From Rhizorhabdus wittichii RW1 (lineage in GTDB: Bacteria; Pseudomonadota; Alphaproteobacteria; Sphingomonadales; Sphingomonadaceae), in the NCBI GenBank assembly GCA_000016765.1, contig CP000699.1, forward strand, positions 2,480,001 to 2,544,000: 64,000 nucleotides of DNA. The letters run 5' to 3'. The notes under the pieces are model-generated. The model did not search any database. It was not told the origin of the DNA and saw nothing but the letters and a program-made list of their open reading frames with translations. Positions 34,393 through 43,368 of this stretch are shown piece after piece. The stretch's first letter is position 1. Every line of letters starts with the position of its first letter. The position numbers and the translations under genes are program-made.

Positions 34393-34407
34393 CCCGGCCC
34401 CGCCCAC

Positions 34408-34578
34408 CGTCATGCTGAACTTGTTTCAGCATCCACCGTGCCACAAGCGACGGCGGTGCGGATGATCAACTGATTTTCCTGCCGTCACCCCAGCGCAGGC
34501 TGGGGTCCATGTCTCTATCCTCCCCGGTGGTCATCTGGCTGATGAGAGACATGGGCCCCTGCCTCCGCAGGGGCGACG
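34408..34578. repeat. Cluster of intergenic palindromes
   Basis: Between two convergent genes lie three hairpins: ATGCTGAA/TTCAGCAT (34412-34432); CCCCAGC-GCAG-GCTGGGG (34488-34505); and CCCCTGC-CTCC-GCAGGGG (34556-34573). The last two are joined by an inverted CATGTCTCT/AGAGACATG pair and flanked by CGTCA and CGACG, so the whole 34484-34578 block can fold as one long stem. They belong to the same style of dispersed element as the CGTCAT repeats and may act as terminators. Confidence 0.7.
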
Positions 34579-34592
34579 TGTCGGTGTGAAAA

Positions 34593-35939
34593 CTACCGCC
34601 CCATCCAGCGATCGAGCTCGACGTGGAAGTGGCGCAGCCGCGCCTCCTGCTCGCCCCAGAGCGGGCCGCGGAAACCGCGCGAGCGGGCGCCGGCCTGGAC
34701 GATCGGCAGCAGGTCCGAATCCTGGTCGAGCACCTCGCCCATGCCCGGCGGCTCGCCAAGCCCGGTGTGGACGACGTCGGGCCGGGTCTCCCCGGTCAGG
34801 TCGACATCGTCGCCCAGCCCCATCCACAGCGGCGCGCCATAGCCCGGCACGTCGACATGGCGGTAGAGGATCGTCGTCTCATAGGTGAAGCGCTCGGGAT
34901 CGTCGGCGTCCGGCTTGAAGCGGTGGAGGAACACCGCCTCGGGATGGCAGCCGATCTGCGCGTTGGGGAAGATGCCGAAGATCACGCTGTCGGTGAGTTG
35001 CGCGTCGCTGAACCGTTCATAGCCGAGCCCGAGCCGCGCCGAGCGGTCGCGCTTGGCCATCGCGATCGCCGAGCGGCTCTCCCGCGCGGTGCCCTGGAAG
35101 GTCGCGGGGTCGAGGCCCGCGTCCTGGAGCATCGCGGCGATGCCGGGGTTGATCGCCTCCTGCTCGGGGAAATGCGAATTGGGCTGGCCGAAGGGGACGA
35201 ACTGCCGGCTCATCCCGCCCGGATAGAGATCGATATGGGTGCGGTCGTCGAGCATCCCCATCGTCTGGGGATGGATCGCGTGGAGATGGTAGCTTTCGTA
35301 GAAGGCGTCGACGCCGCCCTTCCAGTTGGCCGCCCAGTCCGACCGGCGGTGCTGGACGACGTGCATCTCGTCGATCCGGTAATTTTCGAGCATCGGCAGG
35401 ATCGGGCCGAGATAGTCGCGGAGCGGCGGCGGATTCTCCGCCATCGACAGGAAGACGATCCCCGCCGCCGCCTCGACCCTGACCGAGCCGAGGTCGGTGC
35501 CGTGGCACAGCACCTCGGCCCGGAAGGTCTCCGGATCGGTGACGGCGAGGTTGCGGCCGTCGAGGCCGAAGCGCCAGCTATGGAAGGGGCAGGTGAAATC
35601 GTCCTGCGATCCGACGTCGTCCTGGACCAGCCGGCTGCCGCGATGCGGGCAGACATTGTAATGCGCGGCCAGCCCGCCATCGGCCGTGCGGACGATGATG
35701 AAGCTCTCGACGCCGATGTCGAACCGCATCCAGTCGCCCGGCTCGCGCACGTCGCTGACCGGGCCCGCCATCAGCCAGGCCTGGGCGAAGACCTTCTCCC
35801 ATTCCTCCCGCGCGAAGGCCCGCGAGGTGTAGCGGGCGGGATCGGGGCGGGCGGCGCCATTGTCGACATGGGCGGCGGGCGCGTCGAACGGATGGGTCGA
35901 GTCCTTGTGGACCGCCCAGCCGCGCCGGTCGTAGTTCAT
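34593..35939 (-). CDS. Rieske oxygenase large subunit (tandem paralogue 2)
   Basis: A 448-residue ring-hydroxylating oxygenase. Rieske ligands are C97-H99 (CPHRGSRL) and C117-H120 (CPFHSWRF). The mononuclear iron region VDAFYESYHLHAIHPQT keeps both histidines. It shares long identical stretches with the gene just upstream, for example DIGxESFIIVR and LLPIVQAGARSRGFRGPLW, so the pair arose by duplication. Its start overlaps the partner stop by four bases (ATGA). No beta subunit is present; the two products could form a mixed oligomer or act on successive substrates. Confidence 0.93.
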   Translation of the reverse strand: MNYDRRGWAVHKDSTHPFDAPAAHVDNGAARPDPARYTSRAFAREEWEKVFAQAWLMAGPVSDVREPGDWMRFDIGVESFIIVRTADGGLAAHYNVCPHRGSRLVQDDVGSQDDFTCPFHSWRFGLDGRNLAVTDPETFRAEVLCHGTDLGSVRVEAAAGIVFLSMAENPPPLRDYLGPILPMLENYRIDEMHVVQHRRSDWAANWKGGVDAFYESYHLHAIHPQTMGMLDDRTHIDLYPGGMSRQFVPFGQPNSHFPEQEAINPGIAAMLQDAGLDPATFQGTARESRSAIAMAKRDRSARLGLGYERFSDAQLTDSVIFGIFPNAQIGCHPEAVFLHRFKPDADDPERFTYETTILYRHVDVPGYGAPLWMGLGDDVDLTGETRPDVVHTGLGEPPGMGEVLDQDSDLLPIVQAGARSRGFRGPLWGEQEARLRHFHVELDRWMGR

Positions 35940-37291
35940 GCCGGCTCTCCATGGCCCATGCGCCGGTCGAGCTCGGCATGGAAATGGCGCAGCCGCCCTT
36001 CCTGCTCGCTCCACAGCGGCCCCCGGAAGCCGCGCGAGCGGGCGCCGGCCTGGACGATCGGCAGCAGGTCCGAATCCTGGTCGAGCACCTCGCCCAGCCC
36101 CGGCGGCTCGCCGAGCCCGGTGTGGACGATGTCGGGCCGCGTCTCCCCGCTGGTATCGATGTCCTCGCTCAGCCCCATCCAGGCCGGCGGCGCGTAGCCG
36201 GGCGCGTCGACATGGCGGTAGAGGATCATCGTGTCGTAGGTGAACTGGTTGGGATCGGTCGCATGCGGCAGGAAGCGGTGGAGGAACACCGCCTCCGGAT
36301 GGCAGCCGATCTGCGCATTGGGAAACAGGCTGTAGACGGTCGAGTCGCTGAGCTGCGAATCGCTGAACCTGTCATAGTCGAGGCCGTAGTCGGCGGCGCG
36401 CCTGCGCTTGGCGGCCTGCACCGCGGCGCGGGTCTCCTTCGCGGTGCCGGCATAGGTCGCGGGATCGATGCCGGCGTCCTTGAGCATCAGCGCGATGCCG
36501 GGGTTCACGCTCTCCTGGTCGGCGAAGCGCGGGCTCGGCTGCGCGAAGGGGACGAACTGGCGGCTGAGCCCGCCCGGATAGAGGTCGATCTGGGTGCGGT
36601 CGTCCATCAGGCACTGGGTCTGCGGATGGACGGCGTGGAGATGGTATATCTCGGCGAAGGCGTCGACCCCGCCCTTCCAGTTGGCGCCCCAGTCGGACCG
36701 GCGGTGCTGGATGACGTGCATCTTGTCGATCTCGTAGAGCTCGAGCTGCGGCAGGATCGGGGCGAGCCACTCCTTCACCGGCGCGATGTCCGGGTCCATC
36801 GAGATGAACACCAGCCCGACCGCGATCTCGCAGCGGACCGAGGTCATGTTGATGTCGTGGCACAGCACCTCGGGCCGGAAGGTCTCGGGGTCGGTGACCG
36901 CGACATTCTCCCCGTTCAGGTCGAACCGCCAGCTGTGGAAGGGACAGGTGAATGCCGACTGGCTGCCGAAATCGTCGAGGACGAGCCGGCTGCCGCGATG
37001 CGGGCAGACATTGTAATGGGCGTGGACCTCGCCGTCCTCGCCCCGGACGATGATGAAGCTCTCATTGCCGATGTCGAAGCGGGCGAAGTCGCCAGGCTCG
37101 CGGATGTCGGAGACCGGACAGGCGATCAGCCAGCTCCGCGCGAACACCTTCTCCCACTCCTCCGCCGCGAAGGCGCGGGCGTGGTAGCGGGCCGGCGTCG
37201 GCCGGGCGGTGCCGTTGTCGACATAGCTGTGCCGGTAGAACGGATGCGGCGCCCCGACATGGATGTCCCACAGGCGGAAATCGTAGTTCAT
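35936..37291 (-). CDS. Rieske oxygenase large subunit (tandem paralogue 1)
   Basis: A 451-residue Rieske oxygenase with ligands C96-H98 and C116-H119 and mononuclear-site histidines in VDAFAEIYHLHAVHPQT. The ATG at 37291 is preceded by TCGAGGAGAGACGCG. It is the first gene of the tandem pair; palindrome copy D lies 46 nt upstream and is shared with the divergent VOC gene. Both paralogues keep all metal ligands, so neither appears to be a decaying copy. Confidence 0.93.
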   Translation of the reverse strand: MNYDFRLWDIHVGAPHPFYRHSYVDNGTARPTPARYHARAFAAEEWEKVFARSWLIACPVSDIREPGDFARFDIGNESFIIVRGEDGEVHAHYNVCPHRGSRLVLDDFGSQSAFTCPFHSWRFDLNGENVAVTDPETFRPEVLCHDINMTSVRCEIAVGLVFISMDPDIAPVKEWLAPILPQLELYEIDKMHVIQHRRSDWGANWKGGVDAFAEIYHLHAVHPQTQCLMDDRTQIDLYPGGLSRQFVPFAQPSPRFADQESVNPGIALMLKDAGIDPATYAGTAKETRAAVQAAKRRRAADYGLDYDRFSDSQLSDSTVYSLFPNAQIGCHPEAVFLHRFLPHATDPNQFTYDTMILYRHVDAPGYAPPAWMGLSEDIDTSGETRPDIVHTGLGEPPGLGEVLDQDSDLLPIVQAGARSRGFRGPLWSEQEGRLRHFHAELDRRMGHGEPA

Positions 37292-37337
37292 CGCGTCTCT
37301 CCTCGATTCCGTCTTCGCGCGGATCGACATGCATAAA

Positions 37338-37357
37338 AAAACATGCATGATTGTTTT
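37338..37357. promoter_or_regulatory. Regulon palindrome copy D
   Basis: AAAACATGCATGATTGTTTT, one of the best matches: both AAAACA and TGTTTT arms and the CATG core are exact. It lies between the divergent Rieske pair (37291, minus) and the VOC gene (37395, plus). Confidence 0.85.
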
Positions 37358-37394
37358 GCAAGGTCAAATCACAGACCGTTACGGGAGAGAGCGA

Positions 37395-37928
37395 ATGAGT
37401 CGGCTGTTCGGGCGGATCTTCCAGCTCGCTTATGTCGTCGAGGATATCGACGCGGCGATCGCGCACTGGACGGGAACGATGGGGGTCGGCCCGTTCGTCC
37501 GCTTCCCGGTCCCGCTCGCGGCCGACTGGCTGGAGGTGCGCGGGCGGCGGGTACCCGCCGACGCGGACATCTTCGCCGCCGTCGCGATCGCCTATAGCGG
37601 CGACACGATGATCGAGCTGATCCAGCCCGGCAGCGCCCCCTCCCCCTATCGCGAATTCCTCGCCACCGGGCGGCGCGGCGCCCATCATCTCGGCACCTAT
37701 GCCGACGATTACGACGCGCAGATGGCCGCCGCCCGCGCCGCCGGGATCGGGGTGGCGATGGAGGGCGTGCTGCCGATGTCGCGCTTCGCCTATCTCGACA
37801 CCGACCTGCTGTGGCCCGGAACGATGGTCGAGATCATCGAGGCCAAGCCGGAGATGCACGCCTATTTCGGCGCGATCCAGGCCGCCGCGCGGAACTGGGA
37901 CGGAAAGACGCCGGTCCAGGCGATCTGA
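37395..37928 (+). CDS. VOC-superfamily protein
   Basis: A 177-residue VOC protein, a paralogue of the gene at 30661: QLAYVVEDIDAAIAHWTG at the start, AHHLGTYADDYDAQMAAA in the middle, and GTMVEIIEAKPEMHAYF at the end align with it. The ATG at 37395 follows GGGAGAGAGCGA. It is behind palindrome copy D and followed 72 nt later by a carboxymuconolactone-decarboxylase-family gene, presumably in the same transcript. Confidence 0.86.
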   Translation: MSRLFGRIFQLAYVVEDIDAAIAHWTGTMGVGPFVRFPVPLAADWLEVRGRRVPADADIFAAVAIAYSGDTMIELIQPGSAPSPYREFLATGRRGAHHLGTYADDYDAQMAAARAAGIGVAMEGVLPMSRFAYLDTDLLWPGTMVEIIEAKPEMHAYFGAIQAAARNWDGKTPVQAI

Positions 37929-38000
37929 GCCGGCCGGCGGGCCGGGCGCGACGCCGGTCCATCGGAAAGCCGGAAAGCCCGTCGCGAAGGAGAGAGACGG

Positions 38001-38558
38001 ATGCCCAACATCGATATCCCCGCCGACGCGCTGGCCGATCCGCTCGGCCATGCGCTGACGCGGCATTCGCCCGTGATCGGGGCGGCGGCCGGCGAGTTCG
38101 TGCGCGCGGTCTACCAGTCGCTGCGCCTGTCGCTGCGCATCGCCGAGGCGGCGCGCTACCGCATCGCGCAGATCAACGGCTGCCTGGTCTGCCAGGGCTT
38201 TCGCGCCGCCGACCATCTCGACGGCTATCTCGCCTCGGTCGGCGGCGATCCGGCGAGCTCGCTGGTCGCGCGCGGCGGGGCCCGCCCCGACGAGGCCTTC
38301 TACGCGGCGGTCGACCAGTGGCGGACGAGCCCGCTGCTCGACGATCGCGAGCGGCTGGCGGTCGACCTCGCCGAGCGCATGGCCTTCGCGCCGAACGAGC
38401 TGGGCTATGACGAGGCGTTCTGGGCGACGATGCGCGCCGCCTATAGCGACGCGGAGATCACCGACCTGACCCTGGCGATCGGGATGTGGATGGCGATGGG
38501 CCGCTTCACCCACGCGCTCGGCCTCGACACGGTCTGCCTGCCGGCCGCGGCGGCGTAA
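38001..38558 (+). CDS. Carboxymuconolactone decarboxylase/AhpD-family protein
   Basis: A 185-residue alpha-helical protein with a CxxC pair (C61, C64 in INGCLVCQG) as in AhpD alkylhydroperoxidases. The histidine that normally follows (CxxCxxxH) is R68 here, so the standard proton relay is altered. Members act as decarboxylases or peroxide reductases, or have unknown roles. It is cotranscribed with the VOC gene and converges with a TonB receptor; two hairpins lie in the gap downstream. Confidence 0.85.
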   Translation: MPNIDIPADALADPLGHALTRHSPVIGAAAGEFVRAVYQSLRLSLRIAEAARYRIAQINGCLVCQGFRAADHLDGYLASVGGDPASSLVARGGARPDEAFYAAVDQWRTSPLLDDRERLAVDLAERMAFAPNELGYDEAFWATMRAAYSDAEITDLTLAIGMWMAMGRFTHALGLDTVCLPAAAA

Positions 38559-38593
38559 GGGTTGAAGCGTTCCGCTCGGCTTTCCGTTTCTGT

Positions 38594-38621
38594 CGTCATT
38601 CCCGCTTTCGCGGGAATGACG
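38594..38621. repeat. REP-like palindrome (CGTCATTCCCGC, TTTC loop)
   Basis: Perfect 12-bp stem CGTCATTCCCGC with a TTTC loop. It is the same element as at 4626-4653, inserted in the opposite orientation. It lies between convergent genes. Confidence 0.85.
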
Positions 38622-38671
38622 GAGGAGTGATGGAATCGGCGTGATACGATCACGTCCATCGCAAAGACTGA

Positions 38672-38696
38672 ACGGCGCCCGTCACGCGGGCGCCGT
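38672..38696. terminator. Hairpin at the 3' end of the TonB receptor gene
   Basis: ACGGCGCCCG (38672-38681) pairs perfectly with CGGGCGCCGT (38687-38696), 5-nt loop. It sits 10 nt beyond the receptor stop codon on the minus strand and also downstream of the convergent AhpD-like gene, so it can serve both. There is no strong T tract. Confidence 0.7.
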
Positions 38697-38705
38697 CCCC
38701 TTCGG

Positions 38706-41183
38706 TCAGTTGCCGAGCTTGAACCCCAGTTCCGCGCCGAAGTAGCGCGGCGGGCCGTACTGGCCGTTGGCCCAGAGGCCGCCGACCACCTGCGCGCCGG
38801 TCAGGTAGCGCTTGTCGCTGAGGTTGCGGCCGATCAGGCGGACATAATATTTGTCGTCGGCCTGCATCAGCGTGATCGACGCGTTGTACAGCGTCCGGGC
38901 GTTGAGGAAGGTGTTCTCCGCCGGGCTGGTGATCGACTGGGTGAACAGGTTGCGGGCGACATAGTTGATGTTGCCGTTGAACTGCAGCTTGAAGTCGCCG
39001 ATCGGCAGCTCGTAGGTCGCATCCGCCGTCCACTGCCACTTGGGCAGGCGGTCGAGCGGCGCGGTCGACAGGTCGTAGCCCGCCGGGATCGGCGTGACGT
39101 AGCTCTTATACTTGCCGTCCTGATAGCCGACCAGGCCGCGCAGGGTGAGGCCGTGCACCGGGATCAGCGTGCTTTCCAGCTCGATGCCCTTCACCGTCGC
39201 CTTGGCGGCGTTGAAGAAGCGGGTGACCTGGAACTGCTGCCCGCCGACCACCAGCGGCACGACGATCTGCTTCTGCAGGTCGTTATAGTCGACGTAGAAG
39301 CCGGTCAGGTTGAAGCGCAGGTGCCGGTCGAACAGTTCGGTCTTCACGCCCGCTTCGTAGCTGTCGGCGCGCTCCGGCTTGGTGGCCGAGGCCGCCGCCG
39401 CGAAGGCCGCCGGATTGTCGCTGCCGTCGGCGTTGACGAAGGGATGGAAGCTGCCGATCTGGTCGTTGAAGCCGCCCGCCTTGAAGCCGCGCGAATAGGT
39501 CGCATAGGCGAAGACGGTCGGCGTCGCCTGCCAGCCGAGGCTGACGCGCCAGGTCGGTTCGCGGGCGCTGTCCTTCACCTTGATGACGCCGGCGGTATAG
39601 TCGAACACGTTCGCGTCGAGCGCATTCTCCAGCACGATCGACGGATCGAACCCGCCCTCGAGCTGCTGCGCGAACACCTGCTGGCGGCCGTACCAACTCT
39701 TGTTCTCCCAGGTGTAGCGGAAGCCGCCGGTCAGGGTCAGCGTCGGCGTGAACTTGAAGGTGCCCTCGACGAAGGTCGCCTTCGAGCGGGAGCGCTGCGC
39801 GTTGCACAGCAGATAGGGATTGTCGTTCCAGTTGCCGAAGCCCGGCCCGCCGCTGGCGAGGTCGAGGAAGCCGAGCAGCTGCGCCACGCAGAAGCTGGTC
39901 TTGTCCTTCTGGTAGAAGCCGCCCGCGACGAAGTTGAACGGCCCGTCGAACGAGGAGGCGAAGCGCAGTTCCTGCTGATAGGTCTTGCGGTTGTCGTCGC
40001 GCTGCGCGTCGAACAGCGACAGGACGGTGCCGTCGGACGCGACCGGCGCGGTGCCCATATAGGTGTTGGGCAGGCGCGACCGCTGGTTGCGATAGCCGCT
40101 GACCGAGGTGAAGGTGCCCCAGTCGGTCTTGTAGTCCATGTTCAGGTAGACGCCGTCGACATTGACGATCTGGCCGCTCTTCTCCTTGATCAGCGCGGCC
40201 TGCCGGTCGGTCAGCGCGGCGTTCTTGAGCGGATCGCTGTTGCGGTTCGGCACCGAGCCGAGCCCGAGCGAGTGGAACAGGAAGCCGTTCGACGCCGGGG
40301 TCAGGTTGACCGAGGGGACGCTGTCCGACCGGTCGCGCAGATATTCGTACTGGAGCAGCGCGCTGAACGCGTCGCTCGGCTCCCACAGCAGCTTGGCGCG
40401 GGCGTTCCACACGTCCTGCCCGCCGAGCGAGCGGCCGTCGCCGCAGCCGCTCTGCCCCGCGAACTTGGCGGCGAAGGCAGTGGCGGCGAAGGGGGTGACG
40501 GGGCCGAAGCAGCCGCCATTCTTGTAATAGCCGTCCGACTGGGTGTGGCCGATCACGCCACGGAAGGCGAGCGTCTGGCCGATCGGCAGGTTGAACGAGG
40601 CCTGCGGGATCACCGTGCCGAAGTCGCCGACCTGGAGCCGGCCCTCGACCTCGATCTTCTCGAGCTGGGGCCGCTTGGTCTTGACGACGACCGCGCCGCC
40701 GGTGGTGTTCTTGCCGAACAGCGTGCCCTGCGGCCCGCGCAGCACCTCGACCTGCGAGACGTCGAAGGTGTCGAGCAGCTGGGTCTGCACCGACGGCATG
40801 ACGAAATCGTCGACCAGCACCGCGACCGGCGGCTCGAAATAGACGATGATGCTGTTCTGGCCGACGCCGCGGATCGAGAAGGACGCCGCGTTGAAATTGG
40901 TGATCGTCGCCGCCGAGAAGTTCGGCACGAAGGCGGCGAGGTCGCCGACGTTGCGCGGGCTCGCCTGCCGGATCAGATTCTCGTCGACGGCCGAGATCGC
41001 GATCGCGGTCGACTGGAGGTTGGAGTCGCGCCGCGTCGCAGTCACGACGATCTCCTGAAGCCCGCCGTCCGACGCCGTCTCCGCCGTCTCGGCGGGCGCC
41101 GACTGCGCCAGCGCCGGAACCGCCGTCAGCGCCGCCGCGAGCGCCGCGCACGCACTACCCACATACCAATGTCGCTTGAGCAT
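38706..41183 (-). CDS. TonB-dependent outer-membrane receptor of the catabolic island
   Basis: An 825-residue receptor. The signal peptide ends VPALAQ (27), the TonB box is EIVVTATRR (44-52), and the plug has VEVLRGPQGTLFGKNTTGG; barrel motifs include YATYSRGFKAGGFNDQ. Unusually the last residue is Asn (FKLGN) rather than an aromatic, with Phe four residues earlier. ATG follows GGAGGAGGACGGGG. Palindrome copy at 41267 lies 83 nt upstream, so uptake appears co-regulated with the oxygenases and this is the likely importer of the island's substrate. Confidence 0.93.
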   Translation of the reverse strand: MLKRHWYVGSACAALAAALTAVPALAQSAPAETAETASDGGLQEIVVTATRRDSNLQSTAIAISAVDENLIRQASPRNVGDLAAFVPNFSAATITNFNAASFSIRGVGQNSIIVYFEPPVAVLVDDFVMPSVQTQLLDTFDVSQVEVLRGPQGTLFGKNTTGGAVVVKTKRPQLEKIEVEGRLQVGDFGTVIPQASFNLPIGQTLAFRGVIGHTQSDGYYKNGGCFGPVTPFAATAFAAKFAGQSGCGDGRSLGGQDVWNARAKLLWEPSDAFSALLQYEYLRDRSDSVPSVNLTPASNGFLFHSLGLGSVPNRNSDPLKNAALTDRQAALIKEKSGQIVNVDGVYLNMDYKTDWGTFTSVSGYRNQRSRLPNTYMGTAPVASDGTVLSLFDAQRDDNRKTYQQELRFASSFDGPFNFVAGGFYQKDKTSFCVAQLLGFLDLASGGPGFGNWNDNPYLLCNAQRSRSKATFVEGTFKFTPTLTLTGGFRYTWENKSWYGRQQVFAQQLEGGFDPSIVLENALDANVFDYTAGVIKVKDSAREPTWRVSLGWQATPTVFAYATYSRGFKAGGFNDQIGSFHPFVNADGSDNPAAFAAAASATKPERADSYEAGVKTELFDRHLRFNLTGFYVDYNDLQKQIVVPLVVGGQQFQVTRFFNAAKATVKGIELESTLIPVHGLTLRGLVGYQDGKYKSYVTPIPAGYDLSTAPLDRLPKWQWTADATYELPIGDFKLQFNGNINYVARNLFTQSITSPAENTFLNARTLYNASITLMQADDKYYVRLIGRNLSDKRYLTGAQVVGGLWANGQYGPPRYFGAELGFKLGN

Positions 41184-41266
41184 CCCCGTCCTCCTCCGTG
41201 AAGCCCGACTCTTGCGGCCGGGCCCGTTCAGAACGGGGCGGAGATTACCGCAGGCGATGCAAATTG

Positions 41267-41286
41267 CAATCAGTCATGTATGTTTT
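41267..41286. promoter_or_regulatory. Regulon palindrome copy E1
   Basis: CAATCAGTCATGTATGTTTT. The CATG core and TGTTTT arm are exact; the left arm is CAATCA. It lies 83 nt upstream of the TonB receptor start, in the 254-nt divergent region it shares with the ABM gene. Confidence 0.7.
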
Positions 41287-41365
41287 ATTTTTTTGCTTAT
41301 TGCCCGCAGAGCGGCGGCTTGATGCGTCGCAACAAAAGAGACGGATCGAAAATTGCCCTCTTGAA

Positions 41366-41385
41366 AAATCAGTCATGATTGTTTT
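41366..41385. promoter_or_regulatory. Regulon palindrome copy E2
   Basis: AAATCAGTCATGATTGTTTT: exact right arm and core, left arm AAATCA. It lies 52 nt upstream of the ABM gene at 41438, so this divergent region carries one copy for each direction. Confidence 0.8.
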
Positions 41386-41437
41386 CTAATGCGCCCGGCA
41401 TGGCGCTCGAGCGTCGAATGGCGGAGAGGGTCGCCGA

Positions 41438-41734
41438 ATGGCATACAGCTTCCTGTCGCGGTTCCGGATCAAGGCGGACCGCGAGGATCGATTCGTGGCG
41501 CTGGCCCGGCAGATGGAATCGCTCGTCGATCGCGAGCCCGGCACGCTCGCGTTCAAATTCTTCCGGCTGGGCGAACCCGGCATGTTCGCGGTCTACGAAT
41601 CCTTCGTCGACGAGGCCGCCGACAAGGCGCATATGGAAACCGATCATGGCAAGCCGCTGATCGAGCAGATGATCGGCTGCATGGACGGCAGTTACGAGCG
41701 CGAGATGCTCTACGATCTGGAGCCGGCCCGATGA
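41438..41734 (+). CDS. ABM-family (antibiotic biosynthesis monooxygenase-type) protein
   Basis: A 98-residue ferredoxin-like dimeric alpha-beta barrel. The opening YSFLSRFRIKADREDRFVALARQ and the GTLAFKFFRLGEPGMFAVYESFVDEAA core are typical. Members are cofactor-free monooxygenases or quinol-related enzymes. It overlaps the acyl-CoA synthetase start by four bases (ATGA). A second, shorter-similarity ABM gene lies on the far side of that synthetase, giving ABM-ACS-ABM. Confidence 0.85.
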   Translation: MAYSFLSRFRIKADREDRFVALARQMESLVDREPGTLAFKFFRLGEPGMFAVYESFVDEAADKAHMETDHGKPLIEQMIGCMDGSYEREMLYDLEPAR

Positions 41735-43368
41735 GCGCGCCGATCTACACCTATGGCGCGATGCTGCGCGCCAGCGCCGCGGCGCGCGGCGATGCCGACG
41801 CGCTGGTCTTCCCCGACCGCCGGCTGAGCCACGCCCAGCTCCATGCCTCGGCCCGCCGCTGGGCGAAGGCGCTGCTGGCGATGGGGGTCGAGCCCGGCCG
41901 GAACGTCGGCATCCTGCTGACCACCCGGCCCGAATTCGTCGAGGTGATGTTCGGCATCGCCATGATCGGCGCGGTCGCGGTGCCGGTCAACGCGCGCTAC
42001 CAGGCGCATGAGCTGGCCTTCCTCGTCCGCGACGCCGATCTCGTCGCGCTGGTCACCACCGGCGCCGTCACCGACCAGCTCGATTTCTCGCGCCGCCTCC
42101 AGGCCGCCTTCCCCGCCCTCGCCGATGCCGATCCCCATGCGCTCGACCTCGCCGACGCGCCGCTGCTGCGCCGGATCGTCTGCATCGACCCGCCCTGCCA
42201 GCCCTTCATGGTGTCGGCCGAGGCGGCGCTGGCCGAGGGCGATCCGATCGACGACGCGGCGGTCGACGCAGCGATCGACGCGGTCGATCCCGAGCAGATC
42301 GCGCTGGTGCTCTATACGTCGGGCACCACCGCCAATCCCAAGGGCGCGCTGATCAGCCACCGCGCGATCGTCGGCAACAGCCGCAACCTCGGCAAGCGCT
42401 ACCGCGTCACCGCCGCCGACAAGGTCTGGTCGCCGCTGCCGATCTTCCACATCGCCGGCATCCTGCCGCTGACGATGGTGATCGACGCGGGCGGCGCCTA
42501 TCTGACGGTGCCGCATTTCGACGCGGCGACCGCGCTCGCCATGCTCGGGCGCGAGGGGGCGACCGTCGCCTATCCCAGCTTCGTCACGATCATGCAGGAC
42601 CTGATCACCCATCCGAGCTTCGCCACCACCGACCTGTCGAAGCTGCGGCTGATGAACTCGAACTTCGCGGTCCAGCCGGCCTGGATCAAGGAGGCGATGA
42701 CCAAGGCGATGCCGCACACCGTCCAGGTCGGCACCTATGGCCTGACCGAGGGCGCGGGGACGATCTGCACCAGCAACATCGACGACCCGTTCGCGCTGCG
42801 CACCGGCCGGCTCGGCGTGCCGCTCGACGAATGGGAGGTGCGCATCGTCGATCCCGAGACCGGGCGCGACTGTGCCTTGGGCGAGCAGGGCGAGATCGTC
42901 GCGCGCGGGCCGAACATGCTCAAGGGCTATTACAACGCGCCCGACAAGACCGCCGAGGTGCTGCGCGGCGGCTGGTTCCACACCGGCGACATCGGCTCGT
43001 TCGACGCAAGCGGCCACATCATGTTCCACGGCCGCACCAAGGACATGCTCAAGGTCGGCGGCGAGAACGTCGCCGCGGCCGAGATCGAGGCGATGCTGCA
43101 GACCCATCCGGCGGTGAAGCTGGCGCAGGTCGTCGGCCTGCCCGATCCGCGCTATGTCGAGGTGCCGGCGGCGTTCGTCGAGCTGGTCGACGGCGGCCAG
43201 GTGTCCGAGGCCGAGCTGATCGCCCATTGCAAGGGCAAGCTCGCCACCTTCAAGATCCCGCGCCATGTGCGCATCGTCAGCGAGTGGCCGATGTCGACCT
43301 CCAAGATCCAGAAATTCCGGCTGCGCACCCAGCTCGTCGAGGAACTCGGCCTGGGGGCGGCGGCATGA
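41731..43368 (+). CDS. AMP-forming acyl-CoA synthetase
   Basis: A 545-residue ANL-superfamily ligase. The P-loop is YTSGTTANPKGALISHR, the adenylate site GTYGLTEGAGT, the hinge GWFHTGDIGSFDASGHI and GRTKDMLKVGGENV, and the catalytic lysine is near MSTSKIQKFRL. It is coupled by ATGA overlaps to an ABM gene on each side, so the three are one translational unit behind palindrome copy E2. It probably activates the imported acid or a ring-cleavage product. Confidence 0.93.
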   Translation: MSAPIYTYGAMLRASAAARGDADALVFPDRRLSHAQLHASARRWAKALLAMGVEPGRNVGILLTTRPEFVEVMFGIAMIGAVAVPVNARYQAHELAFLVRDADLVALVTTGAVTDQLDFSRRLQAAFPALADADPHALDLADAPLLRRIVCIDPPCQPFMVSAEAALAEGDPIDDAAVDAAIDAVDPEQIALVLYTSGTTANPKGALISHRAIVGNSRNLGKRYRVTAADKVWSPLPIFHIAGILPLTMVIDAGGAYLTVPHFDAATALAMLGREGATVAYPSFVTIMQDLITHPSFATTDLSKLRLMNSNFAVQPAWIKEAMTKAMPHTVQVGTYGLTEGAGTICTSNIDDPFALRTGRLGVPLDEWEVRIVDPETGRDCALGEQGEIVARGPNMLKGYYNAPDKTAEVLRGGWFHTGDIGSFDASGHIMFHGRTKDMLKVGGENVAAAEIEAMLQTHPAVKLAQVVGLPDPRYVEVPAAFVELVDGGQVSEAELIAHCKGKLATFKIPRHVRIVSEWPMSTSKIQKFRLRTQLVEELGLGAAA

